Below, one piece after another: positions 24,217 to 32,660 of a stretch of DNA of 32,733 nucleotides (the first letter of the stretch is position 1; each line of letters begins with the position of its first letter). Below the pieces are notes generated by a model. That model searched no databases and had not been told where the DNA came from. It was given only the letters and a program-made list of their open reading frames with translations. Origin of the DNA: Butyrivibrio sp. GTDB taxonomy: Bacteria; Bacillota; Clostridia; Lachnospirales; Lachnospiraceae. The stretch is from NCBI RefSeq assembly GCF_015056685.1, contig NZ_SVFW01000046.1, positions 1 to 32,733 of the forward strand. The letters are read 5' to 3'. The position numbers were made by a program, and so were the translations under genes.

Positions 24217-25179
24217 ATGGATAATCTTATTTTTAGTTTAAATGCTACATTACCTATTTTTCTTTTGATGGTTCTTGGATACATCTTTGAAAAAATAGGT
24301 ATTATCGACCAAAAAGCAGCATCATGGATGAATAAATTTGTATTTAAGATAGCACTTCCTGTTTTGCTATTTAATGATCTCTCAACCCAGGATTTTGCTG
24401 GAACTTGGGATGGCAAGTTTGTACTATTTTGTTTTGCTGCAACCATAATAAGCATTTTAGTAATCACAATATTTTCAAAAATAGTAATAAAAGATAATTC
24501 AAAACGCGGAGAGTTTATACAGGGATCCTACAGAAGCAGCGCGGCTCTGCTTGGAATTGCTTTTATCCACAATATCTATGGTGAATCAAATTCCGGAATG
24601 GCACCGCTTATGATCCTTGGAAGTGTGCCTCTTTACAATATCTTTGCTGTAATAATTCTTACATTGACTGCTCCAAAGGAGAATGCTGATAATAGTGATA
24701 AAAAGGCACTTGTAAAGGATACAATAGTTGGAATATTAAAAAATCCTATCATTCTGGGGATTTTATGCGGAATGATATGGTCGGTACTGAAAATTCCAAT
24801 GCCTAAATTTTTTAGAAGTGTGACTTCTAGTGTTGCTGCGCTTGCAACACCACTTGGACTAATGTCAATGGGCGCAACCTTTGAAATAAAAAAGGCAGCA
24901 AAAGAAATAAAGCCAGCGCTTCTTGCAAGTTTTATAAAACTCTTCTTATTAGTGGCGATAATAATGCCAATTGCAGTAGGTGTGGGATTTGTAGGTGAAC
25001 AGATAGTTGCTATTCTTGTAATGCTCGGATCAGCTACAACCGTAAGCTGTTATATAATGGCCAAGAGTATGGGCCATGAAGGAACACTTAGTAGCAGCAT
25101 TATAATGATGACAACGCTTGGCTGCGGATTTTCACTTACTTTCTGGTTATATATTTTAAAATCAATAGGAATTATATAA
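24217..25179 (+). CDS. AEC (auxin efflux carrier) family transporter
   Basis: A 320-residue integral membrane protein with about ten hydrophobic segments. It starts NATLPIFLLMVLGYIFEKIGIIDQKAASWMNKFVFKIALPVLLF, the signature beginning of the AEC/BASS-like permease family. A conserved half-repeat in the second part includes NPIILGILCGMIWS and TPLGLMSMGATF. Bacterial members carry organic acids such as malate or amino-acid derivatives; the substrate here is unknown. It begins 8 bases after the GGDEF gene. The AT-rich spacer shows no ribosome binding site, so translation is probably coupled. A terminator follows within 40 bases. Confidence 0.88.
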   Translation: MDNLIFSLNATLPIFLLMVLGYIFEKIGIIDQKAASWMNKFVFKIALPVLLFNDLSTQDFAGTWDGKFVLFCFAATIISILVITIFSKIVIKDNSKRGEFIQGSYRSSAALLGIAFIHNIYGESNSGMAPLMILGSVPLYNIFAVIILTLTAPKENADNSDKKALVKDTIVGILKNPIILGILCGMIWSVLKIPMPKFFRSVTSSVAALATPLGLMSMGATFEIKKAAKEIKPALLASFIKLFLLVAIIMPIAVGVGFVGEQIVAILVMLGSATTVSCYIMAKSMGHEGTLSSSIIMMTTLGCGFSLTFWLYILKSIGII

Positions 25180-25182
25180 AAA

Positions 25183-25217
25183 TAAGGCTTTGTGAATTGA
25201 TGATTCACAAAGCCTTT
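25183..25217. terminator. Bidirectional terminator between AEC permease and alpha/beta hydrolase
   Basis: AAGGCTTTGTGAAT and ATTCACAAAGCCTT form a perfect 14-bp stem with a short TGATG loop. It lies between two convergent genes and serves both. Confidence 0.88.
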
Positions 25218-25224
25218 ATCTTAC

Positions 25225-26151
25225 TTAAAACTCAATCTTTGTAAGAAATTCTGATATTTTTTTCCAGTAATTCTCAGGGTCTTTTACCACGCTCTCAATA
25301 TGTCCGGCGCCAAGAATCATGCAGTACTGCTTAGGGCAGCTGGCTGCTTCATAGAGTCTTGAACACATATGTGGATCGATAAATGTATCATCATCTCCAT
25401 GAATGAAAAGAGTTGGAGTTGATGATGAAGCTACAGCTTTAATAGGGCTGGCATCGTTTATATCATATCCGGAACGAATAAGAATAACAGCACGTGCAAT
25501 AGCTATTGCTATTGGAATAGGAACAAAAGAACCCTTGAAACTCTTGTAGGTGGAAGCAAACTGTTCACGAAGTGTTGAATAGGAGCTGTCTGCAATTGCA
25601 GCTTTAACATTATTAGGGAGCTTTTCACCTGTAGTCATAAGAGTTGTTGCAGCACCCATGGACATACCATGAAGGATTATTTTTGCCTGAGGATCTTTTT
25701 TAATTATCCAGTAAATCCATTCCATGATATCAAGCCTGTCATCAAGGCCATAACCTATGTATTTACCTTCACTCTTTCCAAAGCCTCTAAGGTCGGGAAG
25801 AAGGACATTTAAGCCTTTTTCAAGGTAGTGTTTTGCGTAAATACCATTACTTTCGTGATTATCCCAGATTCCGTGAATAAGGATCACGTATTTATTTGTT
25901 TTTTCTTTTGCCGGAATAAATGAAGCATGAAGCTTTAACTGATCAATGCTCTCAATATACATATCCTGTCTGTCAGGATTGTTTCTTACAAAGTATCTGC
26001 CCTCTGTGATCAGCTTGTCAAAATCTGCATCTCCGTCGCTGTGCTGATGGGGGATTGAAGTGATCTTGTAGATATAGTTACTAAATGCATAAACGCCACC
26101 AAAAAGGGCTGAAAATAAACCAAGTTTAAAAATTGTATTATTCTTACTCAT
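25225..26151 (-). CDS. Membrane-anchored alpha/beta hydrolase
   Basis: A 308-residue serine hydrolase with an N-terminal hydrophobic segment (about 8-28) likely to act as a signal anchor, placing the enzyme outside the cytoplasm. The fold shows the oxyanion motif ILIHGIWDNHE (90-100) and DLRGFGKSEGK. The nucleophile elbow is HGMSMGA with Ser164, the acid is probably Asp255 in HGDDDTFI, and the base is His284 in GAGH. It resembles the YqkD/BEM46-type peptidase-esterase group with an unknown substrate. ATG at 26151 follows GGAGACACA. It is transcribed against replication, alone, between a shared terminator and a 148-base divergent gap with the GH51 gene. Confidence 0.87.
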   Translation of the reverse strand: MSKNNTIFKLGLFSALFGGVYAFSNYIYKITSIPHQHSDGDADFDKLITEGRYFVRNNPDRQDMYIESIDQLKLHASFIPAKEKTNKYVILIHGIWDNHESNGIYAKHYLEKGLNVLLPDLRGFGKSEGKYIGYGLDDRLDIMEWIYWIIKKDPQAKIILHGMSMGAATTLMTTGEKLPNNVKAAIADSSYSTLREQFASTYKSFKGSFVPIPIAIAIARAVILIRSGYDINDASPIKAVASSSTPTLFIHGDDDTFIDPHMCSRLYEAASCPKQYCMILGAGHIESVVKDPENYWKKISEFLTKIEF

Positions 26152-26299
26152 TGTGTCTCCAATCTTGTCATAAATAAACCTAAGAAAGGTTATATATATA
26201 ATACCATTATTTTAAAGATTAAGATATTTTCCATTTTCATTTTGAAAGAATTGGTTTATATTATTTGTATAACTGTAAATTATTTTAGGGGTATGTAAA

Positions 26300-27817
26300 A
26301 TGAAAAAAGCAAAAATCGATAACAAAGTGCAACTATGTATTGATCGTGACTTCACGATCAGCAAGATAGATGAGCGTATATATGGTTCATTTATCGAGCA
26401 TCTTGGGAGAGCTGTATATGAAGGTATTTATCAGCCCGGTAATAAATTTGCTGATAAAAATGGATATCGTAAGGATGTAATGAAACTTATTAAAGAGATT
26501 GGGGTTCCAATCGTAAGATATCCTGGCGGTAATTTTGTATCTGCATTTAATTGGGAAGACAGCATTGGACCTAAAAAAGACAGACCAAGAAGACTTGAGC
26601 TTGCGTGGGGAGTAGTAGAAACAAACCAGTTCGGTCTCGACGAGTTTATGGACTGGTGTAAGAAAGTTGGCACAAAGCCAATGTATGCTGTAAACCTTGG
26701 TACAAGAGGTATTGAGGATGCTAAAAATGTAATTGAGTACTGCAATATAAAGAGCGGTACAAAGTACAGTGATATGAGAATTAAAAATGGTGCTAAAGAT
26801 CCGTACAATATCAAGCTTTGGTGCCTTGGCAATGAGATGGATGGACCATGGCAGATGGGACATATGACAGCTGAGGAGTATGGCCTTAAAGCAGGAAGAG
26901 CAGGCCATATCATGAAGCTCGTTGATCCTTCAATTGAGACTGTAGTATGCGGATCATCATCTCTTTATATGAATACTTATGGACAGTGGGAAAGAATTGT
27001 TCTTGAGAACAGCTATGATACAACAGATTATCTCTCACTCCATACATATTATGGAAATGCTGAAAATGATACACCAAACTTCCTTGCAAGCAGCGTAGCA
27101 ATGGATCAGTTCATCAGTCAGGTAATCAGCATTTGCGATTATGTTAAGGCTGTTAAGCGTTCAAAGAAGACTATCAACCTTTCATTTGATGAGTGGAACG
27201 TATGGTACCATTCCAATGAACAGGATAAAAAGCTTGAGAAATGGTGTGAACATCCACATCAGCTTGAGGATGTTTATAACTTTGAGGATGCACTACTGGT
27301 TGGCTCAATGCTCATTACACTTCTCAGACATGCAGACAGAGTTAAGATTGCCTGCCTTGCACAGCTTGTAAATGTTATTGCACCGATAATGACATCAGAT
27401 ACAGGTGCATGGAGACAGACAATTTTCTATCCATATATGCAGGCGAGCGTTTATGGAAGAGGAGAAGTATTAAATACAGTGGTAAAAACACCAACATATG
27501 AGTCAAAACATGGTGAAGCACCTTATGTAGACAGCGTAGTTGTTACTGATGAAGAGAACGAGACTCTTACAATCTTCGCAGTTAATAAGAACCTTGAAGA
27601 AGATTTCGAGCTTACATGTGACCTTAGACAGTACGCAGGCTATAAAGTTGTTGAGCACAGCGTACTTACTCACAAGGATCTTAAGGCTGAAAACACAGAG
27701 AAAAATCCTGACAACGTTAAGCCTGTAGATTTCACAAAGGGCTCTAAAGTTGATAAGGGAATCCTTACAAGCAAACTTCCTGCAAAGAGCTGGAATGTGA
27801 TCAGACTTGCAAAGTAA
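26300..27817 (+). CDS. abfA: GH51 alpha-L-arabinofuranosidase, intracellular
   Basis: This retaining glycosidase removes alpha-L-arabinofuranosyl groups from arabino- and arabinoxylo-oligosaccharides. It has 505 residues with no signal peptide, so it acts in the cytosol on imported oligosaccharides. The TIM barrel has the acid/base Glu179 in WCLGNEMDGPW and the nucleophile Glu298 in LSFDEWNVWY, close to the 175/294 pair known for the Geobacillus enzyme. Other conserved parts are IYGSFIEHLGRAVYEGIY and VRYPGGNFVSAFNWEDSIGP. A C-terminal beta-sandwich follows (about 385-505). It is flanked by terminators on both sides and so forms a single-gene transcript; I saw no convincing operator. No sugar transporter or regulator is adjacent. 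Confidence 0.95.
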   Translation: MKKAKIDNKVQLCIDRDFTISKIDERIYGSFIEHLGRAVYEGIYQPGNKFADKNGYRKDVMKLIKEIGVPIVRYPGGNFVSAFNWEDSIGPKKDRPRRLELAWGVVETNQFGLDEFMDWCKKVGTKPMYAVNLGTRGIEDAKNVIEYCNIKSGTKYSDMRIKNGAKDPYNIKLWCLGNEMDGPWQMGHMTAEEYGLKAGRAGHIMKLVDPSIETVVCGSSSLYMNTYGQWERIVLENSYDTTDYLSLHTYYGNAENDTPNFLASSVAMDQFISQVISICDYVKAVKRSKKTINLSFDEWNVWYHSNEQDKKLEKWCEHPHQLEDVYNFEDALLVGSMLITLLRHADRVKIACLAQLVNVIAPIMTSDTGAWRQTIFYPYMQASVYGRGEVLNTVVKTPTYESKHGEAPYVDSVVVTDEENETLTIFAVNKNLEEDFELTCDLRQYAGYKVVEHSVLTHKDLKAENTEKNPDNVKPVDFTKGSKVDKGILTSKLPAKSWNVIRLAK

Positions 27818-27837
27818 ATATTATTTATTATAATGAG

Positions 27838-27868
27838 TGGACATGTCTTGGTAGACATGTCCATTTTC
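27838..27868 (+). terminator. Terminator of the GH51 gene
   Basis: TGGACATGTC pairs perfectly with GACATGTCCA around the loop TTGGTA, followed by TTTTC. The loop may double as a -35 element for the next gene. Confidence 0.85.
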
Positions 27869-27876
27869 TATATAAT
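27848..27876 (+). promoter_or_regulatory. Probable promoter of the MATE gene, nested in the preceding terminator
   Basis: TTGGTA (27848-27853), exactly 17 bases, then a perfect TATAAT (27871-27876). Transcription would begin near 27883, about 43 bases before the MATE start codon. The -35 is the terminator loop. Confidence 0.55.
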
Positions 27877-27925
27877 AGACTAGTTGGGAATATAGATTGA
27901 ATAGTTTTAAAAAAAGAGGAATGAC

Positions 27926-29275
27926 ATGGAAGTAAAAATAGATAACAGAATGTTTTATAGGAATCTTGCGAGGATAGCTCTTCCTATCGCCCTTCAGAGC
28001 CTTATGCTGGCTCTTGTTGCGGCAGCTGATGCACTTATGCTTGGACGAGTAGCGCAACAGCAGATGACGGCAGTATCTTTGGCAACGCAGATTCAATTTG
28101 TTCAGAATATGTTTATCTTTTCAGCCATATCAGCGGGTTCAATTTTAGGAGCTCAGTACTGGGGTAAGGGAGATAAGACAACTCTTGAAAACATCTTTAA
28201 TCTGATGCTTTGGTTTTGCGGAATAGTTTCTATACTGTTTTTTGCAGCATGCGAAATTTGCCCTGAAATCCTTATGAGCATTTTTGCCGGAGATAAAGAA
28301 CTTATTGAAATTGGCAGTGAATATTTAAGGGTTGCAGGCTGGTCATATCTTATAACAGGAATTTCACAGTGTTATCTGGGCATAATGAAAGTATCTGAGC
28401 ATGTAAGAACAGGTGCGATAATAAGCTCAACAGCTGTCATTTCAAACATAATCCTCAATGGCCTTTTTATATTTGGATTATTTGGAATACCAAGGATGGA
28501 GGCCAGAGGAGCAGCCCTTGCAACAACAATTTCAAGGATTATTGAATTATTCTTATGCATCTTTTTATCATCAGGAGAAAAGTATATAAAACCGGCCTTA
28601 TCTAGATTTCTTAAGGTACCGCCTCTGCTTATAAAAGACTTCATAAGACAGTGTCTTCCTCTTATGGGCGGATCACTTTGCTGGGGAGTAGGATTCACCT
28701 CATATACTGCTATAATGGGGCATATGGGTGTAGATGCCGCAGCTGCAAACTCTGTGGCAGCTGTTGTGAGAGACCTGGTATGTTGCATGTGCAATGGTAT
28801 CGGAACTGCAACCGGAATTATAGTTGGAAATGAACTTGGAGCAGGTAGGCTTGAAGTTGGTAAAAGATATGGAATCAAGTTAAAAAACATTTCTTACGTT
28901 ATAGGATTTGTTTCTACAGCCATAGTCATTGCAGTTACGCCATTAGTTGTTCGAGGCGTTATACTTACAGATACAGCAAGAGAATACCTCATAGGAATGA
29001 TGATAATCATGTCTGTTTATATGATAGGTAGAGCAGTTAATACCGTAACCATAAATGGAGTATTGGATGGCGGCGGAGACACACTATTTGATATGTACAG
29101 CCTTATTGTATGCATGTGGATGATAGCAATTCCATTGGCTTTGGCAGGAGCATTTGTATTTCATTGGTCACCTCTTGCAGTGTATGCCTGTACCTGTCTT
29201 GACGAAGTAGGAAAGATTCCGTGGGTTATGCACAGATTTAGAAAATATAAATGGGTAAAAGACCTTACGAGGTGA
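27926..29275 (+). CDS. MATE family efflux transporter
   Basis: A 449-residue polytopic membrane protein with about 12 hydrophobic segments in two similar halves. The first starts NRMFYRNLARIALPIALQSLMLALVAAADALMLGRV and the second PLLIKDFIRQCLPLMGGSLCWGVGFTSYTAIMGHMG. These match the multidrug and toxin extrusion (MATE) fold, which exports cationic compounds using a sodium or proton gradient. The substrate cannot be predicted. AGAGG lies 6 bases before the ATG. The SLC13-type gene follows after 9 bases, then SurE and MBOAT, so the four may share a transcript. Confidence 0.93.
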   Translation: MEVKIDNRMFYRNLARIALPIALQSLMLALVAAADALMLGRVAQQQMTAVSLATQIQFVQNMFIFSAISAGSILGAQYWGKGDKTTLENIFNLMLWFCGIVSILFFAACEICPEILMSIFAGDKELIEIGSEYLRVAGWSYLITGISQCYLGIMKVSEHVRTGAIISSTAVISNIILNGLFIFGLFGIPRMEARGAALATTISRIIELFLCIFLSSGEKYIKPALSRFLKVPPLLIKDFIRQCLPLMGGSLCWGVGFTSYTAIMGHMGVDAAAANSVAAVVRDLVCCMCNGIGTATGIIVGNELGAGRLEVGKRYGIKLKNISYVIGFVSTAIVIAVTPLVVRGVILTDTAREYLIGMMIIMSVYMIGRAVNTVTINGVLDGGGDTLFDMYSLIVCMWMIAIPLALAGAFVFHWSPLAVYACTCLDEVGKIPWVMHRFRKYKWVKDLTR

Positions 29276-29284
29276 TGGTAAACA

Positions 29285-30391
29285 ATGCTTAAAAAGATTG
29301 ATAAAGTTCTTTTAATATCCTGGATCCTTGCGATTATATCAGCATTTTTTGTGCATCCGGGAAAAGAGTATATTTCATACATAGACTTTAGATCCTTAGG
29401 AATCCTGTGGGGACTGATGGTCATTATTCAGGGATTTAAAGAAAATTCCGTATTTGAGAAGATAGCATCAGCTCTTTTATCTAAAGTAAAGAAGGGATGG
29501 CAACTGGCGGCAGTATTGGTGTTTATGTGCTTTGTGGGAAGTATGCTCATAACCAACGACGTAGCACTTATAACATTTGTTCCGTTTGCAATCATGATCC
29601 TGCATAACTGCGATATGGAAGATATGATGATACCTGTGATCGTTCTTCAGACAATTGCTGCAAATCTTGGAAGTATGCTAACTCCAATTGGTAATCCTCA
29701 AAATCTGTATCTATACGGACTTGCTGGTATGGGACTTCCTCAATTTGTTGCAACTATGCTGCCATATAGCTTATTATCAGCAATTATGCTGTTTTGCACA
29801 GTTATCATAATATCGTTTAAAAGTGTAACACCTTCGACAAAAAACTCAACGCTCGTTACAAAGAATTTTGGCAGCAAAATTCAGATTTTAATTTATGGAG
29901 TACTTTTTACAATAGCTATTTTGACGGTATTGAGAATTTTTATTCCATGGTATATTTTTGTAATTATCGTTTTATTAGTAATACTGGGAATGGATTACAA
30001 AATACTTTTTAGAGCTGATTATGTTTTGCTACTCACTTTTATAGGATTCTTTGTGTTCACTGGAAATATGGGCAGAATTGGCTTTATTAGCGACTTTTTC
30101 AGAAATACAATAGATGGAAAAGAGTTTGCTATATCAATAATTTTAAGTCAATTTATCAGTAATGTCCCTGCCACATTAATGCTGTCAGGATTTACAACTA
30201 ATTATAAGGAACTTTTAATTGGAGTAAATGTTGGCGGTCTGGGAACACTTATTGCTTCAATGGCAAGCCTTATCTCATTTAAGTCTTATACAAAAGAGTA
30301 CAGAGAAAACACAGGAAAGTACGTACTTACATTTACTTTATTCAATATTTTCTTTTTAATAATGCTGGTGATTTTGCAGCTAATTCTATAA
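29285..30391 (+). CDS. SLC13/CitM-type anion permease
   Basis: A 368-residue membrane protein with about ten hydrophobic segments. The diagnostic re-entrant motifs of the ion transporter superfamily are present: ITNDVALITFVP (about 89-100) and LTPIGNPQNLYLYG (about 132-145). A second-half motif, SQFISNVPATLMLSGF, mirrors the first. Family members move dicarboxylates, citrate, sulfate or arsenite with sodium or protons. The substrate is unknown, and length is on the short side for the family. It starts 9 bases after the MATE gene with GAGGTGAT overlapping the MATE stop, which points to one operon. Confidence 0.85.
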   Translation: MLKKIDKVLLISWILAIISAFFVHPGKEYISYIDFRSLGILWGLMVIIQGFKENSVFEKIASALLSKVKKGWQLAAVLVFMCFVGSMLITNDVALITFVPFAIMILHNCDMEDMMIPVIVLQTIAANLGSMLTPIGNPQNLYLYGLAGMGLPQFVATMLPYSLLSAIMLFCTVIIISFKSVTPSTKNSTLVTKNFGSKIQILIYGVLFTIAILTVLRIFIPWYIFVIIVLLVILGMDYKILFRADYVLLLTFIGFFVFTGNMGRIGFISDFFRNTIDGKEFAISIILSQFISNVPATLMLSGFTTNYKELLIGVNVGGLGTLIASMASLISFKSYTKEYRENTGKYVLTFTLFNIFFLIMLVILQLIL

Positions 30392-30422
30392 GATAGTAAT
30401 ATTGGATAAGAAAGGTTTTTAA

Positions 30423-31142
30423 ATGGCTAAGAGAATAATAATAACAAATGATGATGGGATTAAATCAGATGGAATAATAAGACTTGCAGAGGCTGCAAAG
30501 GAGTTTGGCGAGGTGTATGTAATTGCGCCTGATGACCAGAGAAGTGCAGCATCTCACAGCATAACTTTGAGACATGGTATAGATGTTTTTCCATATGATT
30601 TTCCTGTTGAAGGAGTTAAGGCATATTCATGTAGCGGAACACCTGCTGATTGCGTAAGAGTAGGTAGTCTTAGTGTGATGCCAGAGAAGCCTGATATCGT
30701 AATGTCAGGAATTAATTTTGGATACAATGTTGCTTCAGATATACAGTATTCAGCAACTGTTGGAGCAGCACTTGAAGGTGAGTTTCAGGGATATCTCTCC
30801 ATTGCTTTTTCTGAAGGGATGAATGGGATTCATGAGACAACAGATAAATACTTAAGAGATATAATGGCTGAGCTTGTGGAAAAAGAGTACACTTCTGGAT
30901 TTATCTACAACGTGAATTTCCCTGGATGTAAGCTTGAAAAATGCAAAGGCGTTTTAAAAGACAGGGTAGTATCAAGAAGTGCATTTTACAAAGACAGTTA
31001 TAAAGAAATAGAAAAACTTCCAAACGATGGAGTGAGATACATGGTAGATGGCGCTTTCTCACCAACTCCTGAAGAAGGCACTGATTATGGTGCGATTTTG
31101 GATAATTACGTTTCAATTGGACTTGTGGAGAATCTTTGCTGA
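30423..31142 (+). CDS. surE: 5'/3'-nucleotidase SurE
   Basis: SurE is a metal-dependent phosphatase that hydrolyses nucleoside 5'- and 3'-monophosphates and, in some species, polyphosphate. It has 239 residues. The metal ligands are visible as Asp10-Asp11 in IITNDDGI, Ser41 in APDDQRSAASHSIT and Asn98 in SGINFGYN. Other family blocks are SGTPADCVRVG and QYSATVGAALEG. The start is ATG at 30423. Its TGA shares bases with the following ATG (TGATG), so the MBOAT gene is probably translated by coupling. No stationary-phase partner genes (pcm, nlpD) are present. Confidence 0.95.
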   Translation: MAKRIIITNDDGIKSDGIIRLAEAAKEFGEVYVIAPDDQRSAASHSITLRHGIDVFPYDFPVEGVKAYSCSGTPADCVRVGSLSVMPEKPDIVMSGINFGYNVASDIQYSATVGAALEGEFQGYLSIAFSEGMNGIHETTDKYLRDIMAELVEKEYTSGFIYNVNFPGCKLEKCKGVLKDRVVSRSAFYKDSYKEIEKLPNDGVRYMVDGAFSPTPEEGTDYGAILDNYVSIGLVENLC

Positions 31143-32659
31143 TGGGTTTTAATTCGTTTACTTTTATATTAGTGTTTCTGCCCATACTTCTTATTGGGTG
31201 GTTTGCGCTGAATAAATTAGAAAAATATACGGTGGCAGAGGGCTTTTTAACACTTATGTCACTGTATTTCTATTACACTTTTGGAGTGTCTTTTTTACTG
31301 ATCTTATTGTTCAGTATTGCAGTAAATTATTGCCTGAGCTTTATTATCAAAAAGAGACCACAAACATCAAAAGTCATAAAGATAATAGGTGTAATATTTA
31401 ACCTGCTACTTTTATTTTATTTCAAATACCTGGGATTTTTTATCGACAATGTCAATGCGATTTCAGGGGCTCACTTATCGGCAAAAGAAATTCTTATGCC
31501 TATAGGAATCAGCTTTTTTACCTTCGGACAGATATCATTTATTGTGGACAGAGCCAATAACGAGGCACCGCACTATCCATTTTTGCAATACGCATTATAC
31601 ACAGTGTATTTTCCAAAACTGATCCAGGGACCAATAGCTTTCCACAAAGAAATGATAGATCAGTTTGAAAACAAGGATTTAAGGCGTTTACATGTGGATA
31701 ACTTTGCCAGCGGACTTACTTCATTCATAATAGGTCTTGCCAAAAAAGTTATTCTGGCAGATACACTTTCTGGCGCAGTAAACTACGGCTTTCAGCAGAC
31801 CTACTATTTGGATACAATAACAGTAATAGCCGTAATGCTGGCTTATACATTTCAGATATACCTTGATTTTTCAGGATACTGTGATATGGCAAATGGAGTC
31901 AGCATGATGCTTGGCTTTAAGCTTCCTGTGAATTTCAATTCTCCTTATAAAGCATCCAGTGCAAAAGAGCTCTGGCAGCGCTGGCACATGACTCTTTCAA
32001 GATTCTTCATCAAGTATGTGTATATCCCGCTTGGTGGAAGCAGAAAAGGAAAAGTAAGAACCGTAGTAAATGTTTTGATAGTATTCGTGCTCAGCGGACT
32101 CTGGCATGGGGCCGGATGGACCTATATCTGCTGGGGACTTATGCAGGGACTTTTAGTTGTTTGGGATGACCTTGGAATTATGAGCGTAGCTCCGGAAAAA
32201 GGGAAAGAATCAAAAGCAAGATACCTGTTTTTTGAGAAGCCTCTTTTAGTTATTCCAAGAGCTCTAGGAAATGCGCTTACCTTTTTTATGTTTGTTATAT
32301 CCCTTGTATTTTTCAGATCAGAGGATATGGCCCATGCCATAGGAATGTTTAAGAGATTGTTTTTCTGGACATATCCGGGATTCTTATACAGAACAGCATC
32401 AAAACTTGAGATTGCAGAGAATTACATACCAAGACAGCTCTTTTCACAGCTTGGTATGAACGCTGACAATACAGTATACGTAGTGACTCTTGTAATATAT
32501 ATCGCAATTTCAGCCTATATTATGACAAGGAAAAACACACAGGAAATTGTTGAAAAAGCAAATTACAGTAAAAAGATGATTCTTGGACTGGCGCTTTTAT
32601 TTGTATGGTCATTTATATCACTGTCAAATGTCAGCACCTTCATATACTTCCAGTTCTAA
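31142..32659 (+). CDS. MBOAT family O-acyltransferase (AlgI-like)
   Basis: A 505-residue multi-spanning membrane acyltransferase. Typical AlgI/DltB-type blocks are FNSFTFILVFLPILLIGW, LMPIGISFFTFGQISFIVD, the FPKLIQGPI turn, YLDFSGYCDMANGVSMMLGFKLPVNFNSPY, QRWHMTLSRFFIKYVYIPLGGS, and SGLWHGAGWTYI with the putative catalytic His322, the same number as in AlgI. It would move acetyl groups across the membrane onto an exported polysaccharide or glycan. AlgI-type proteins normally work with a secreted SGNH/AlgJ-like partner, which is not in the window and may lie just beyond its right edge. The ATG at 31142 overlaps the surE stop, with GGAG about 11 bases upstream. Confidence 0.92.
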   Translation: MGFNSFTFILVFLPILLIGWFALNKLEKYTVAEGFLTLMSLYFYYTFGVSFLLILLFSIAVNYCLSFIIKKRPQTSKVIKIIGVIFNLLLLFYFKYLGFFIDNVNAISGAHLSAKEILMPIGISFFTFGQISFIVDRANNEAPHYPFLQYALYTVYFPKLIQGPIAFHKEMIDQFENKDLRRLHVDNFASGLTSFIIGLAKKVILADTLSGAVNYGFQQTYYLDTITVIAVMLAYTFQIYLDFSGYCDMANGVSMMLGFKLPVNFNSPYKASSAKELWQRWHMTLSRFFIKYVYIPLGGSRKGKVRTVVNVLIVFVLSGLWHGAGWTYICWGLMQGLLVVWDDLGIMSVAPEKGKESKARYLFFEKPLLVIPRALGNALTFFMFVISLVFFRSEDMAHAIGMFKRLFFWTYPGFLYRTASKLEIAENYIPRQLFSQLGMNADNTVYVVTLVIYIAISAYIMTRKNTQEIVEKANYSKKMILGLALLFVWSFISLSNVSTFIYFQF

Positions 32660-32660
32660 G

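Noticed and set aside
26387..26913. Two overlapping minus-strand open frames of 160-173 codons
   Set aside because: Both are antisense to the conserved N-terminal barrel of the GH51 gene; their sequences look like reverse-frame translation.
28372..28890. Minus-strand open frame of 172 codons
   Set aside because: It is antisense to the MATE transporter and its hydrophobicity mirrors that gene. It has no own homology or binding site that I can see.
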